Shown: positions 1-13,489 of the stretch, piece by piece | How positions within the stretch are numbered: the first letter of the stretch is position 1 | Layout: each line of letters starts with the position of its first letter | Made by a program: the position numbers and the translations under genes | Assembly (NCBI GenBank): GCA_038502055.1 | Contig: JAXRKN010000045.1 | Span: 9,227,501-9,291,500 of the forward strand | Direction: 5' to 3' | DNA: 64,000 bases | From: Tanytarsus gracilentus | Taxonomy: Eukaryota; Arthropoda; Insecta; Diptera; Chironomidae | Notes under the pieces: generated by a model | The model's input: the letters and a program-made list of their open reading frames with translations, nothing else | Told to the model about the DNA's origin: nothing | Databases searched by the model: none

Positions 1-105
1 ATATAAAAAATATAAAAATATAAATGAGGTATATAAAAATATAAAAATATAAATTTTAGATTTTTATATACCCAAAAAATTTATATCCAAGTCGTCCGCC
101 CCCTG
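1..105. mobile_element. Right end of a probable hAT-like DNA transposon (cut by window edge)
   Basis: The first 60 bases are degenerate ATATAAAAAT tandem repeats, followed by a GC-rich terminus that reads, on the minus strand from position 105 inwards, CAGGGGGCGGACGACTTGG. That is the style of terminus (CAGGG/TAGGG) seen on the complete 8-bp-TSD elements further along the window. The left end lies outside the window, so neither the inverted repeat nor the target duplication (expected at 106-113) can be verified. Confidence 0.35.
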
Positions 106-3100
106 CAAATAAACTCAATCACAAAATACAGCGACGAAAATAGATCGAGTGAAAATAGCGAAAGCGTCAAGTGTGAAAGGAAATTGGAAGCCACAATTTA
201 ATAGTGTTGCAAAATTGAATTATTCGCCCGTTTTCATATTGTCAATGAAAAGTCAATTTTGATTATTTTTCATTTTCCTTATTAACGTTTTATAACCTTT
301 TTAGTTCCATCTTGAGGATGCGATAAATCAAGATGATAAAAAATTTTCCCTTCAATTCAATTTAACTTTTCAAGTTTGCTCAATTTACGGGTGTTGATTA
401 TTCGATATCCGCCCAATCTGAAACTTGCGAAATGCAGAAAATTTTCCAGTGACAAATTGATGTGAAATTGGAATTTGTATCGTTACCGAAACTTTTCGTG
501 ATTGAAGGTGCTTTAATTTAAATTGAAATTTTCTGTGGAATCTTAAGGAGAAAATTTAATTAAAATTAATCTGAAATTTTGCTAGAGCGGTGAATGAAAT
601 TTTGAAGTGATTTCTGATGTGATTTTGCTGCTGTTGATTTTGTTGCTGATTTTGCAATCTTGCCATGAATTTTAAATAATTTTGAAGATTAATCAACTGC
701 TAAACATTTAAAATAAATTAACTATAAACATTTTTTTTGCTCACGTGTCAAAAACAATACCCGAAAGTCAATTAACAATTCATGAAGTCACACATGTAAA
801 ATCTCCTTAATTACTTTTCACAAAATTTTACTCTCGATCGAATTAAGCTCGTGTTGACACTTTAATTAATGCTCATGTAAACTTTTTAGAAATGACACGT
901 ATTTAAACTTTTTAATCGTTTGAAAATTTCATGATATACGTTATGATAATGATGATGAGATGGTTTAAATGTTGCTGGCTGATGTTCAATGATTAATCTT
1001 GATTAAATATTATGAAGCCATTAATTGAAGATTTTCGCTCACGAGACTTGTGAGGCTTTTCAAAGCAATTAACCTTGAGGAGAAAATTGCTTCTGAATTA
1101 ATTGCGGATGAAAATTTAACTCTCTTGATTATCATGAATGAACAAAATTAAAAAGTTTAGGTGTAGCTCAAAGCTTGAATGAAAATTGAGTGAACAAAAA
1201 TTTTTTTAAAGGGTTGAAAATTAAAATTTTTTTCTTGAGAAAATTTTTTAATTATCAAGTTTAAATTCGATCGACTCATAAAAATTTCTGAAAATAATTA
1301 AGCGAAAGAACTTCTGTTAAAATGTGCAAAGATTTCCTCTTCAAAAATAAACCTCAAATTTCCATCTAAATTTTTATTTTTACTCAAACACTCTTCATAA
1401 AAATCTGTTTTCATGCTGTGGAATTTTCACACAGAGAAGAGAAAAAATGGTTTTCACTTTTTTATTACGAATATTCTCCGCTGCGTCTCCCTGCAGCCAC
1501 ACTGTCATTACTACATATTTTACATTCAGATTTTTTCTGTGAAAGCTTAAATCCTTCCATTGTCATCGTCTTCATTGCTCGCAGTTTACAAATCCAGCTT
1601 TCTATTCGAATTAATTCAACACTTTCGTGTTTTTTAGGCTTTCTCCCCTTTTTTAAAAACGAATTAAGGTTTCGATTCAAAGAACACTTTTAGAACTTTT
1701 GGCAATCACAAAAAAGCTAAATCGCGTGAATGATATTTTTTAGGTTTGATCGTTTCGTTTTAATGCGCTGACGTTATTCAGAGGAAAAATCTTACGGCAC
1801 AATGCTGAATTTTATAATCCTGAGTGACGTAAAATTCACTTTTCCCCCTTTTCACGTTCACTTTCGCTGTGTGAGAGATTTTGCCATCTCGCGTGCCTTT
1901 TAATGTATCACAAATTGCTATCTATGGAATAAAAATGGAAAAAAGTGAATGCTTTAATAAATAATTTGAAGCGAGAGAGGAGGAAAAGTGTGTTCTCATG
2001 TAATCATCATAGCTTCAAGCTTTCTGCACTCTCCGTGGAACAATTGCAGTTTATCTGGATGACTTATCTTCACTTCTTCTTTCTGTACCTTTTTTATTAT
2101 AATATGGTAAAATTTGTTATCTCGGATTGTAAGGGAGTAAATTGAATTTTTTTTAACTTGTTCGCTATTGAGTTCGAAGGAAGTTCGAAGAAAGTGAATG
2201 AAAAGCTTTATTCGAAAAATGTATTTTTATAAAAAAAATTTTTTTTAAGATTTTAATTTTTTTATTTAAAAGCTTTTGTGAAATTGCTTCATATTTTAAT
2301 AAAAATAATTGTGAGCTTTTTATAAGAAGTTTGTATAATTTTTAGCTGAAAGCTTTTGAACCAGATGAAAAAGCTTCATTTAAATTTTTTAAATCTTTCT
2401 AAAATTTAAATTTAAAAAATTAGAAATTAAAGAGTAAAAAATTTTTACAAAATGATAAATGATTATTGTTATCAACAAAATTTACTCAAATAAACCATTT
2501 TTAACTCATAAAAAGCTAAATGAAGGTGTTGAAAATAATTTCCACACAATTAAAGCTTTCATTTTTTTCCATCAATCTCTTGAAATAAAAAACAAACATT
2601 TTCAATCTAAAAAGGAAATTTGCTACATTTTCTTTAACCCTCCTTTATAGTACTCACATTTGAACCTAGAATATTTTCTCTCAATAGCTAAAAGGGTTTC
2701 TTTACTTTAGTAATTCTGATGATGATAAGCTAAAAAGTTGAATTAGCCTTACTCACTTTGTCTCAGACTCTTCTATCTTTGATCGGTCATTATTGATATT
2801 GTCGTAGAAAAATATTTGTAGAGAGGATTTCATCAGACATTTTATCTTCAGCCATGAATTTTGAATCAATGTTCAATAAAATGAGAAGAGAACTGTAAAG
2901 GGATTTTGTGAATTTAAAATCTCTCATGGAATTTGTTATCGTGTTGTAAATGGATTTGGTAAAGCGGGGATTAAAGAAGTACGGAAATTAAATGGAAACA
3001 GTACAATTCAAAATTCAAAATTTATTTAAAATACTAAAAAGTGCAAAAAACGCAACCAGTTCACTTACCCTAAAAAAATAAAATTAAACCGCGATGTCAA

Positions 3101-3217
3101 AAGTAAATGCCAATAGCTCAATTCAAAAGCATCAATTGTAGTAAAATGGTATCTTATCGAGCGCTGTCATTTGAACAATTCAATCGACAATTCATTCATT
3201 CATCAAAAAAAAATTCT
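106..3217. other. Non-coding stretch upstream of the lipase
   Basis: AT-rich DNA with no exon I can support. Open frames here (for example 1418-1693) are low-complexity, lack splice-compatible neighbours and match no family. A patch rich in AAGCTTTT-like words lies at about 2265-2400. Confidence 0.5.
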
Positions 3218-3223
3218 TATATA
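3218..3223 (+). promoter_or_regulatory. Candidate TATA box of the lipase gene
   Basis: TATATA lies 80 bases upstream of the preferred start codon. Transcription would begin near 3245-3250, downstream of a small upstream ATG at 3231, so the first in-frame ATGs used would be 3294 or 3303. Confidence 0.4.
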
Positions 3224-3302
3224 CTCGAACATGAAAACTTTTGCTCATCATTCATTTCTGATTCGTTGTGCAAATTGTGTTTGAGGAAGTCGCATGAGCG
3301 GA

Positions 3303-4465
3303 ATGAAGTTGATTGTAAAAGTTTTCTTGATAGTTTTTCAGTGTAAGTTAAAAGTTTTTAGACAAATTTTTAGTTCTTCTCGATTTTTTAGCGCTCGCAA
3401 TCAACTCGATTGAGTATGAGGGAAAATTTCTGCTACGACAAACTCAGCGCGAGGTTAAATTTTTTCTCTACACACGTGTGAATGCATTCACGGGACAGGA
3501 ATTGATTTATGGTGACGAAAATTCATTGTATCGAAGTAATTTCAATCCAGCTGTTCCGACGAGGTGAATTTCTCATGAAAATCATATAAATTTTTTATAA
3601 TTTCCTCAAAAAATTCAGATTTCTCTTACACGGTTGGAACGGCGACAACGACACGCCGTTTAATGAGAAAGTCACTTTCGAATATTTGGTCAAAGACGAT
3701 GTCAATGTCATTCGAGTTGATTGGAGTGAAATGGCACGCTCGATTAATTATTTTTCAGCGGCCGCTCGAGTACCCGAAGCAGGAAAAATTCTCGGACAAT
3801 TTATAGATTTTCTTCACTTCTACAACGCAATCGATTTCGAGCGGATTATGGTGGTGGGGTTCAGTTTGGGAGGTAATGTGTGTGTGTTAGTTCTACTCAA
3901 TTAATTTTAATGTGAATTAAAACTCAGCTCAAGTTGCGGGATTTGCGGGTAAAAATGTGCAACGTGGCAAAATTCACACAATTATTGGTCTCGATCCTGC
4001 TGGTTAGTTAGTTGCGCTGTCACACACAATAAACTCTTAATTATCTAAGGATATTCTCTAATTGTTTAAGGACCATCGTTCGAGCATAAAAATGCAGACG
4101 GGCGTTTAGATGCCAGCGATGCAGTTTACGTTGAAGTCATCCACACCAACATGGCAATCACTGGCATGACAAGACCAATTGGACATGTTGACTTCATTGC
4201 TAATTCCGGGACACATCAGCCGGGCTGTCATTCTGTGTCATGCTCTCATCATCGTGCACCGCAATTTTTCATCGAATCGATAAATCAGAGCAATTTTTTC
4301 GCACGTCGATGCAATAATTTGTCGTCACTTCATTTTGATAGTTGTCGTGGTGAAATTGCGATGATTGGCGATCCATTAAATGTTTTGAGGAATTTGCGTG
4401 GCGTTTTTCACTTCACGACAAACAGCCAAGAGCCTTTTGCACGTTCTGTTAGTGAAATTTTGTAA
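3303..4465 (+). CDS. Secreted lipase of the pancreatic lipase / phospholipase A1 family
   Basis: Five exons joined by GT-AG introns (3303-3342, 3392-3563, 3619-3872, 3928-4002, 4071-4465) give 311 residues; an ATG nine bases upstream (3294) would add three. The N-terminus is a hydrophobic signal peptide, so the enzyme is secreted. The strand order FFLYTR, FLLHGWNG, DVNVIRVDW is the alpha/beta-hydrolase core of this family. The nucleophile motif GFSLG has Ser153, the acid is Asp178 in GLDPAG and the base is His240 in CSHHRA, so the triad is complete. The lid between the two cysteines before the catalytic His is very short, a trait that in this family goes with phospholipase A1 or yolk-lipase-like selectivity rather than classical triglyceride lipase. 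No colipase-type C-terminal domain is present, as is usual in insects. The nucleophile codon region is interrupted by an intron just after Ser-Leu-Gly. Exact substrate unknown. Confidence 0.9.
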
Positions 4466-4485
4466 AATAAAATTTTAATAATAAA
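4466..4485 (+). terminator. Lipase polyadenylation signals
   Basis: Two AATAAA hexamers (4466-4471 and 4480-4485) follow directly after the stop codon. Confidence 0.55.
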
Positions 4486-7400
4486 TTTTGGGAAAAAAAT
4501 TTAACTGTTTTATTTTTAAAAAATCTAAACCTTATTTTTCTTCTTCTAAAACCAACAAAAAACAATTTAAGCGTGATAAAATTCTCAAGTAGTTCAAATT
4601 TTGTTTTTCTAATTCCACAAAAAATCGATCAAATAAAATTAACGAGATTTCTCCTACTCATCCAGAAAAAAAAAGAAGAAGAAGATGACAAATGGTGTCG
4701 ATGATGATGATGATGAGAAATCGATTGGTTTGGTCAACACTGCTCCAAATTTTATTTCTCTTTCCATGTTTGAAGGAATTTTTATTGTAAATGATAAACG
4801 ACCAAAAAAAGTCTTGGAGATTTCTTTTATTGTGAGTCATTTTTTAACGATAATAACTTTTTTAGCATCGTCTAATTTAATTTCAAAGAACGTCTCGCTT
4901 GTAGGTAGAAAAGATCAGCAAAGTCAACTTAAATCAACATTACATGACAATTACGAGAGTTTTTTATCCAATTTACTGGAAAACTCAATTAAAGTGGAGA
5001 TTTTGATTGACAAAAGCTTCGGGGATATTTTAAAAATCAAAAGTTTTTTCAACATTGAAATTTTTTCAAGATCAAGTTTTTTTAATGAAAATTTAAAAAA
5101 TTTGTGAATTTTAATTTTGATTTAAGGGTGATGAAAAGGGATGGTTCAAAAATTAAGTCATACAAAATTTTCAATCTGTTTTATTTTTTAAAAAGTTCAA
5201 AATAAAATTTTTGTATTTTCTCAATTTTAAATTTTAACCCGCTTAAAATGTGACCAAATTTACGAATTTACCCTCATCAGTTTTTAAATTATGCTTCATA
5301 AAAATTCAAAAAGTGTTCTATTTAAATTCTTCGTAACTATAAATAAAACCATAAAACAATATCCGATTAATTAAAATCTTCCAGATGCTCATTATATCCC
5401 TCACCAACTAAAATCCTCCTAAAAATAATATTCCGCTTCTTTTATATTCAGCTTGTGGAAAAATCAATGTTTATTTATTATCCAAAGATTCTATAAATGG
5501 TGAAGATTAAAATACTTTTCGCAATAAAGCTCGCGAGAAAAATAAATAATGACGCGAGAGTCATGCCACGAAGTGCTTTGGATTTAATTAATTATCAATG
5601 AAATTCGATCTTTATTATTTAATTCTTCGCTTAGTACTGAGTGCTGCTCGAGGATATAGTAGCGAGGAGATACGTAAATACCCAACGACTTGATAGCATG
5701 TTTCTTATCGGATCGGGAGAAAAATGAGCTGCTGATTGATTTCAAACTTTCACGAACAATTATAGGAGACACTCAACTGCTATGTGTGTGGGTAGTCGAG
5801 AGATAAATGTCCTTTGGACATGAAATCACTACTAAATATAGTCTTACATTGACTTCACACACTGTATACAACATTTTATCACTGTTGATGTTGTTTTACG
5901 TGACCGCGTTGAAATTTGATAATCATCACAATTAAACCTTCACGCTTACTTTTAAACTATGTGCGAGTGATTTTTCCAAATCATTTTGTTTTTTTCCTTC
6001 GCTTTCATCGCAGCTTACTTCAATCTCAAATTTGTTTTGAAAGAACTTTTCTTAAAATATATTTTTTCATCTAAAATTCGAAAAAACCGTGTGGGTTTTC
6101 TTGCTGATAATGTAAGAGTGCTTTTAAGATCTTTTTTAAGTGACTTAACAAGTGACTCTAGAGAAATCAAAGCTTAAATTACAAAAAACATTTTTTTGTG
6201 ATTTAATAATTTTTTCAAGCAATTTGAAAGTATTTTTAGAAAGTTTGAAGTTCACTAAATAATTCCACGAAAAAATTAATTTAAAAAATAAAAAATATTT
6301 CACATCAACAAAAATTTAACCTTCTTTTAAATTATACTTCATTTGTTAAATTTTTCATTTCACTGATGGAGAAGCTAGAAAGAGAATTCCACTATTTAAA
6401 TGAAAAGCAACAGAATGGATTTGTTGCAAAAAATTTAAATCTTTAACAATGCAACTTGCAATTTTATACTAAACAGACGAATTTGCAGTAAAAAATGCAG
6501 ACTTTGAAAATGTTTTTTTAGAATGGACTGCAATCAAAAGATTGTTTGTCAAATTGAATATTTAAGAGAGTTAAATTTTATAACTTAAAGAATTATTATA
6601 TTAGGTACTACTTTTTAAAAATAATTTTTATAAAGTTTTTACACCTTTCTACTTCAACTGACGTTGTCAACAAAAAAACTTTGTAACAAGTAAAATTTTT
6701 TTCTTCTTCAACCAAGCAAAATTTAAAAGAAACAGCACAACATGTAAGAAATAAAATTGGATCTTTTTAAAGCTATTGAATCTATAAGTCATCTTCTTAT
6801 GAGTGGGAATTGCCATCTTGCACTTTTTGCCTTCCATTTCACATCATGATTCAGCAAGAAGCAAAAATAAGAGAATTTCGAGGGTGAGCATGGAAGAACT
6901 CTAGGGCAGTTGTGGTTTAAATAAATTTAATATTTTTTTAAATTCCCGAGTAAATTAATATTTTTTGTCAAATCATTTTGTAGCTTTTTTGATTCTAATT
7001 TTACAAAATTTAACGTAACAAAAATGTTCAAAATAAAGAAAAATCCCACCTCAATATTTTTCGTGCTTCCATTTATCCATGAAAATTGATTTTATTGTAA
7101 ATTTTCCTCCATATTCAAATCAACCTCTAACAACCACGAATAAAAAGCTAAATTTACTTCAAAGCTCTTTCCAATGTATTTCAAAAGCTCCTTTTTATGC
7201 AATTCAATAGCTTTTTCAACAAGGTTGAAATTGATTGATTTTTTTATTCATTCAAAGATTTCAAAACTTCAAACTCGTCAAATTAGCAAACATGTTTGTG
7301 TGTCTCGGGCCTTAATGGCTTTCCAAAAATACACTTCGCATCATCAATCTTAGTCACGAGCTGTGAAAAGTCTCAAAGAAAATTTTAAAAATTCTAATTT

Positions 7401-10207
7401 AGTTCGACATGAAAGTCAAAAATTATGTTTTTGCTGTTTTCTCGTTTATTTTACACCCGCGCTCGCTTTGTCATATTAAACATACAACCCTGTGAAATGT
7501 GATATGCATACATTAAAATTCATCAGACTCGACGAAATTAAATTTTTGCTTAAAGTTATATCGCAAAAAAAGTACATGAATAATGCATAAATGTATGTCG
7601 CATGTCGACAACTTACTTCTACTGTCTATTATACTTGACAATGACGACAAAGCGGCATGAAATTAACTTACACTCGATAGCATGTACACTCACAAAAGCA
7701 CACAACAGTGTCATTTTTAGAATTAAATTGTTTTTCTATTTTTTTTTCTCTCGATGGCTCAACAAATCGATAACAAAAATATTTTCTTAAGTTTCTTTTT
7801 ACGTGCGTCACGTGCCAATGAAAAAATGTTCGAGGGCCACTATAAGTGCGAGAAAGCTCATTAACTAATTATTTGAGGTTGGGAAAAATTTTGTGGCAAA
7901 AAAATTGGTTTTAGATGGAATCAAAATTGTATTTTAACTTAACCACATAGTTTTGAGATTATTTCGTAAAAATTACACGATAAAATTATTTTTAATTAAA
8001 ATTCAATGCATGAAATGCAAATTGCGAATATGAATTTAAATAAAATAATTTGCATTACTTTTGGAGTAATTTAATTTACAGCAGCAAAAGTCATTAATGT
8101 AAATTTGACTAATTTAGTAAAAAAAACTGGATGTGTTTTGCATTTCAATTATTCAGAGGATTTCCATAATAAATTTTAAGTAAAGTTTCGTTTAATGAAT
8201 TAAATTGGAATTTTGATAAAAATTGGAATTTTTTTAAATCTCAAGTGCAGCACGGAATTTTTGTACTTTAATGAACCATTTTTAATCACAATTCTTTTTA
8301 TTTATTTGCAAAACTTCGTCCAAAGTCTTCTTCGTGTCATGCAAAAGAAACAAATGATTAGACAGATCGTGCAAAAGATAAATTTTTTTCCCAAGCGAAG
8401 GAATAAAAGATGCCGTTACTCATTCCAGTTCTCATTAACTTTTCTGTGATTTATTAATGAGCTCTTATTGCTTTTTTCCTTCCAGCATGATGAGTTCACT
8501 CACAAAAATAAAGAAGCACGAGAAAATCTCAATTTATATTCATGTCCCATGTTGTGAGCATTAAAATGAGAAAAAAATTCGTTGAATTATCTAAACTTGA
8601 ATCAGATAATAATTCAATTATAAGCACGACGACGACTGTCCGTGATTCTCCTTATGGATCCTTCGGGGAAAATTTCTTATCGTACTGCAAGAGGTGAAAA
8701 ATATATTGCCTTTATGTTAATTTATGTCAGGAAGAGGAGAAAAGTATTTTTCAGCCAACAGCACTTGAGTGTGCTTCATAAAACAGTGATATAACTTTTT
8801 ACAGTATGGGTGACAAGAAATTATGATTAAATTTATTAAATTTTGATCTCTAAAATAATTTTAAAAAAATTTAAAAATTAAATTCACTATAAAACCTTTT
8901 TCCAATTCAGTAAAGTGTTGCATAAAAATATTTTTTCTTCTCTTCCTGAAAGCGTCGCATAAAAACAAGGACGTTGACGCTCGAGTCATCTACCGAGAGT
9001 GATTTCTCGAGAGACCTTTTTTTAATTAACTTAATTATCTCCATCGACACTGAATGCCATAACGATTTAAGTGATAGAGTTTTCATCTCAATTCGTCATC
9101 AAAATGGAAAGAAGTGAAGAAAGATAAATTGATTTCTAATGATCAACAATTAATTTAGCAATCTTTTGTTTGCACGCTTTTTGCTCAAAGCGAGATAAAT
9201 CTTCACAAATTCATTTCGAGTAAGAGAAGAGAGAAAGAGTGAGATTTAATTAAAATGTCGTCCTTTTTACCCATAAGCCATTCCATGCCACCTTAATCAT
9301 CCTCATCGTACCTTCTCTCTCTCCATTTATCCGAAGCTTAAAAAGACTGGAGTATGAGTCAAAAGAAATGGGAAAAACTTTTAACTTACAAACAGACACT
9401 GATGATTGTGGGGACACGAGCAAGTCTCTTTGTTTCACTTAAAGACAACATTCGGGTTGAGCAAAAAAACTAGAGTAAATGAATCCTTTTCTCGTTCTGA
9501 GAAGAATAAAAAAGTTTCATCCTTTTTTCACTTACTTTAACCACAAAAAGTTTTTCTCTTGCTCATTTTCTTTACTAAAAGAAGAAAGATGAGAAGAAGA
9601 AAGGATTTTATGATGAAGAAAATATTTAAAAAGGAAAAATTTGTGAGGAAAATTAAAGAGATGAAAATTAAGATAATTTTCGTTTACCTAATTTTTCCCT
9701 AGCTGCACAGGAAATTTTTGCGATTTTTATAATTTTAAAGAATAAATTTTTAAATTTTATTCACAATATAAAATTTTTCTCATCCTTCAATATTTTCAAC
9801 TAATCCATTTTTTACTTTTTCATCTCAAACCTTTCCATAAAAACCAAAAGAAAAAGTTTTAAAATCTCCTTGCGGTTTTCTTCTTTCGTAATTTTGGATC
9901 ATGAAAAAGTGGATTTTTTTGTACTTTCTTTTTAATATTTTAATCTACCACGTGATGCCAAATACGAAACCTCTCAAAAAAAGGATCGTTCTTAAACAAA
10001 GTAGATTAAAACATAAAAAATTCCTCTCGAAAAGAAAAGGAAATTTTTGATATCTCATTCTACAGATGAGATCACATAGTGAGCGACACATGCCTTGAAG
10101 TGTTTTATCAGCAGAAAAAAAAGATTTTTTCCCATTATGTGAGAAATCAATGAAAAATATTTTTTTTATGTAAGACGTGCAACGTGATGGAATTTCGTGT
10201 CTGACAT
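4486..10207. other. Gene-free stretch between lipase and first transposon
   Basis: About 5.7 kb with no supportable gene. It contains a short GAT microsatellite (about 4700-4718) inside a 140-codon chance frame (4685-5107) of low complexity, AT-rich homopolymer runs, and AAGCTTTT-like words around 7140-7225. It may include 5' regulatory DNA or untranslated exons of the receptor gene downstream, but I see no defined element. Confidence 0.4.
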
Positions 10208-10215
10208 GTGACATG

Positions 10216-10915
10216 TAGGATCCTTAATTCACCGGTGAATGCGATTTCGGTTCCCGGTAATAAAATGCCGTCACCGGTGATCACCGGTACACCGGTGACG
10301 ACTTTTGACCAACATTTCTGAAGGAAAAAACTCTTTTTGGCCATTTTGGAAGTTGTTATGGACATTTTTAGTACTTTTTTGTTTATATAAATTATAAAGT
10401 TTAACATAAAAAAGTTAGGTTTTTTTATTATTTGTAGAAATTTTTTTTTCGTTAATTATAATAACTTAATCTTATAAAATATTTTAAAATATCTTATAAA
10501 TGTTTAGGATTTTTAAAGTTTGATAAGATATCAAACTAACATGATAATTTGTTGTCTTTAACAAATCTTTCAAAATTCCCACTTACTAAAAAGTTTTTTC
10601 ACTCATTTAAATTTTTAGTTTTTTTGCTATAAATTTTTTGATTATTTATTAAAAAATTTAAAAATTTAAATTACTGAAAAAATTTTTAAGTTTCCAAATT
10701 TTGAACGAATTTTTTTAGATTTTTTTGTTTAGTTTAATGTATTTATTTATTAAAATTTAGTTTAAAAATTTTTGTTTAAAAAATCTAATAAGTATAGAAA
10801 AATGTATTAATTTCGTCACCGGTGTCACCGGACAAAAAATCGGTGATCACCGGTGACGAAAAGTTTCGGTGATCACCGGTGATCACCGTACCGGTATTCA
10901 CCGTGAGGATCCCTA
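10216..10915. mobile_element. 700-bp non-autonomous hAT-like element with CACCGGTGA subterminal repeats
   Basis: The element is bounded by a perfect 8-bp target duplication GTGACATG (10208-10215 and 10916-10923). Its ends are imperfect inverted repeats, TAGGATCCTTA on the left and TAGGGATCCTCAC on the right read inwards. Each end carries about 90 bp packed with the palindrome CACCGGTG and GATCACCGG, in opposite orientation; the middle 450 bp is AT-rich and non-coding. Eight-base duplications and TAGGG-type termini fit the hAT superfamily. There is no transposase frame, so it is a MITE-like derivative. Confidence 0.85.
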
Positions 10916-11911
10916 GTGACATGGACCGCTTACCAGAAAAAAAATTGATTTCGTTTGCTGGAACGCAACATGTTTCGTGTTTTATTATTTTTCTACTCGT
11001 TCGCACTTTTCTACTCGCTTTGATAAGTCCTCGAGACGAAAAACCAATTAAAATGTATGATTTGCAGAACCTAGAAAAGTTTTTTCGCTCTTCGTGCTGT
11101 TTATTTTTCTTCACTTAGCAACTCATAAATAAATCTAAAAAGTTCCCGTTGAACTTGAAAAGTTTATATTTTTTTTCGATAAAGTTTCGGGGTTACATGT
11201 GGCAGAAGAAAAATGTTTTTCAAATATCATTTAGGGTTTGAGAAATTTGTAATTTTGAGATACTTAAATCTACGATAATGTTTCATAGCTTAACGCATTT
11301 CTTTCAACGATGATGAAGGAAAAAAACTTGATAAAATATTCAGACTTTTTTCTTATTAAAACATCATCATGCCACTCTCAAGACAGACGAGCGCGAAAAT
11401 TTGTTTTCTCACGGAAGTGATTTTGGAAACTTATAGCAGGAGCTTAAATCGAAAAATAAGCCACTAACGAGATGAAAATTTTCGCGAAAAAAAGTTTTGG
11501 CTTTTGTGGATTGTGTAAATATTAATTTTACATTTTAAGCCACAAAATTTTCTGATTGCACTGGTTTTGATGACATTCAATTGTACATAAAAAGTCAAAT
11601 ATTTAAACGCATTAGTGATGACAAATTGCCATTAGAGAATTCAATTCCTATGCTGTGGAATTATTTTTTGCAATCAATTTTTTTGTTGGATGACATGTTT
11701 TAGGACATTTAACGAATGATGGTCGAATTTTAACATTTTCGGTATTTTTAATGGAAAGAAATTTAATTTTTTCAAAAATCCTCAACGAAAAAATTTTCCC
11801 CTTCGGTTTCTCGTTTTTAATAAACTCACGTAAATGTTGTGAGAAAAAAAATAAAATCTCGCAGGTGTAAAGCTAATAACTCACAGCATTTTTCACATTT
11901 TCTCATTTCAG

Positions 11912-12031
11912 ATTTTTCATCTTTTTGAGATAGAGAAGAATTACTGAGTCTAAAATGGAGTCGACGAGCATTCACTTCAATGGCAGTGATAAAAGTCCAT
12001 ATACAATCAACACGAACATGATGACACAATG
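11912..12031 (+). CDS. Candidate first coding exon of the muscarinic-type receptor
   Basis: A CT-rich tract ending in CAG at 11911 precedes an exon with an in-frame stop (TAG, 11931-11933) just upstream of ATG 11955. From there 25 codons run to a strong donor (GTGAGT at 12032), leaving TG in phase 2. The composition is clearly less AT-rich than the surroundings, and the peptide carries an N-glycosylation sequon (NGS) as expected of an extracellular N-terminus. The receptor exon whose acceptor ends at 31666 begins with G and then stays open to its first ATG, so the two exons join in frame and create a Trp codon (TGG) at the junction. This would give an 885-residue receptor and a 19.6-kb intron. 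The link is inference; the exon could belong to another transcript. Confidence 0.5.
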
Positions 12032-13489
12032 GTGAGTAAAAGGAAGAAGAAAAAATATGTCAGTTAATGCTTTTTAATTATTTCGAAAGTTAAATAAGAA
12101 ATTAATTATAAAAAAATTAATCTTTAAGTTTTTATCCTTAAAATAATTCTCAAATGATTTAAAATTCCACTTCGTCATAAAGAAAATTAATTTTTTTTCT
12201 AGTTTTTTTAAAAATCATCATTAGTTAATGTCATTTTAAATGACCTTTGGCATTCGGTTTTTCATTTCTATCTCCCTTTTTACCCAGTTGCTCATTAACG
12301 CCAGATTCATCCGCAATTAGTCATTAACGATTCGGCATAACGGAGAAAAGCTTTCGAGCGCGAACTCTTGAGTTCGCTTTTCTATCTTATTTATGGTGGT
12401 CCATTAGCAGAACGAAGGGAAAAAATCAATTTCAATGCGCTCTTTTAGGTATCTGATATTTAATTTAAGCATCTCGATTTTATCGATATTCAGCGACTTT
12501 TTTAATTAACGCTGACCATGTAGCGATATGCAAACCCACTTGAATTTCAATATCCAGCTCAATTTCTCTCAATTGTTCGCTCTCTTTTTGCGGTCTCAGT
12601 TGAGAAATTAATTAGAAAAGTGCTTCAATTTTTTTATGCAATAAGAAAAAAATTTTACGTGGCAGTGAAATTTTTTTGCGGTGTCCTCATTAAATTTTGA
12701 TTACGTTCCATTAAATTTAAACAATTTTCCTCTCTCTCAACTTAATTCCGTTTGATGCAAATTTAATTTGATTTTAACAAGCGATTTTTTGCAATGAATT
12801 TTTCAACAGCAGTCGAAATTTTTATTTAAAGTTATTCCATTTTGATGCTGGCCACATAATGATATTTTTCCATATTTACGCAGATTTTTTTTTATATTTT
12901 TCGCAATGACAGAGACTCGCAAATAATGATGGTCATTTATATTTTTCATCACAAAACCGCATGCAGTGATTTACAGTGATGAATTTAATGGTGATTTCGG
13001 TGGTTTTTGTTGAAATTAAAATGCATAAAATTTTTTAAATATTTAATTCAATATTTTTTGGTCTGACTTGATTAAAACTAATTTTTACTCCCATAAAAAT
13101 GTCTCGAAGAATTAAATTTTTTTACTCTTTTTTATAGTCCTTGTCATGTTAACTAGTTAAGCTCGTCGGATCTTATGATATGTGCGGAAAGTTGGCAAGA
13201 TTTTGTGTATGCCAGAAAACTTTCTCATTATGAACTTTTCCACTGCATACATTAAGAAGTTTCGGAAAGTTTTGAGAAGTGAAAATGTTATTAGTAAAAA
13301 CTCATAATTTTACATGATGTTAATAGAATAAAACCATAAAATTGTTCATGCAAATTTTATTGTACAAATTCTTCTGTTGTGGTTTAATTTGACATTGACT
13401 CCCAACACTTTTCTCCCGTAAAATTTTTATTCATTTTTAATTGATTTTTTGTTGAAATTCGCTTAAAAGGGAAAAGTTAATTTTCACGC

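Noticed and set aside
4685..5107. 140-codon open frame downstream of the lipase
   Set aside because: Low-complexity start from a GAT microsatellite, Phe/Lys/Asn-rich translation expected of AT-rich DNA, no splice-compatible neighbours and no family resemblance.
8656..8693. Possible small coding exon (MDPSGKISYRTAR) before a GTGAAA
   Set aside because: No upstream acceptor or promoter and no partner exon in phase; too short to separate from chance.
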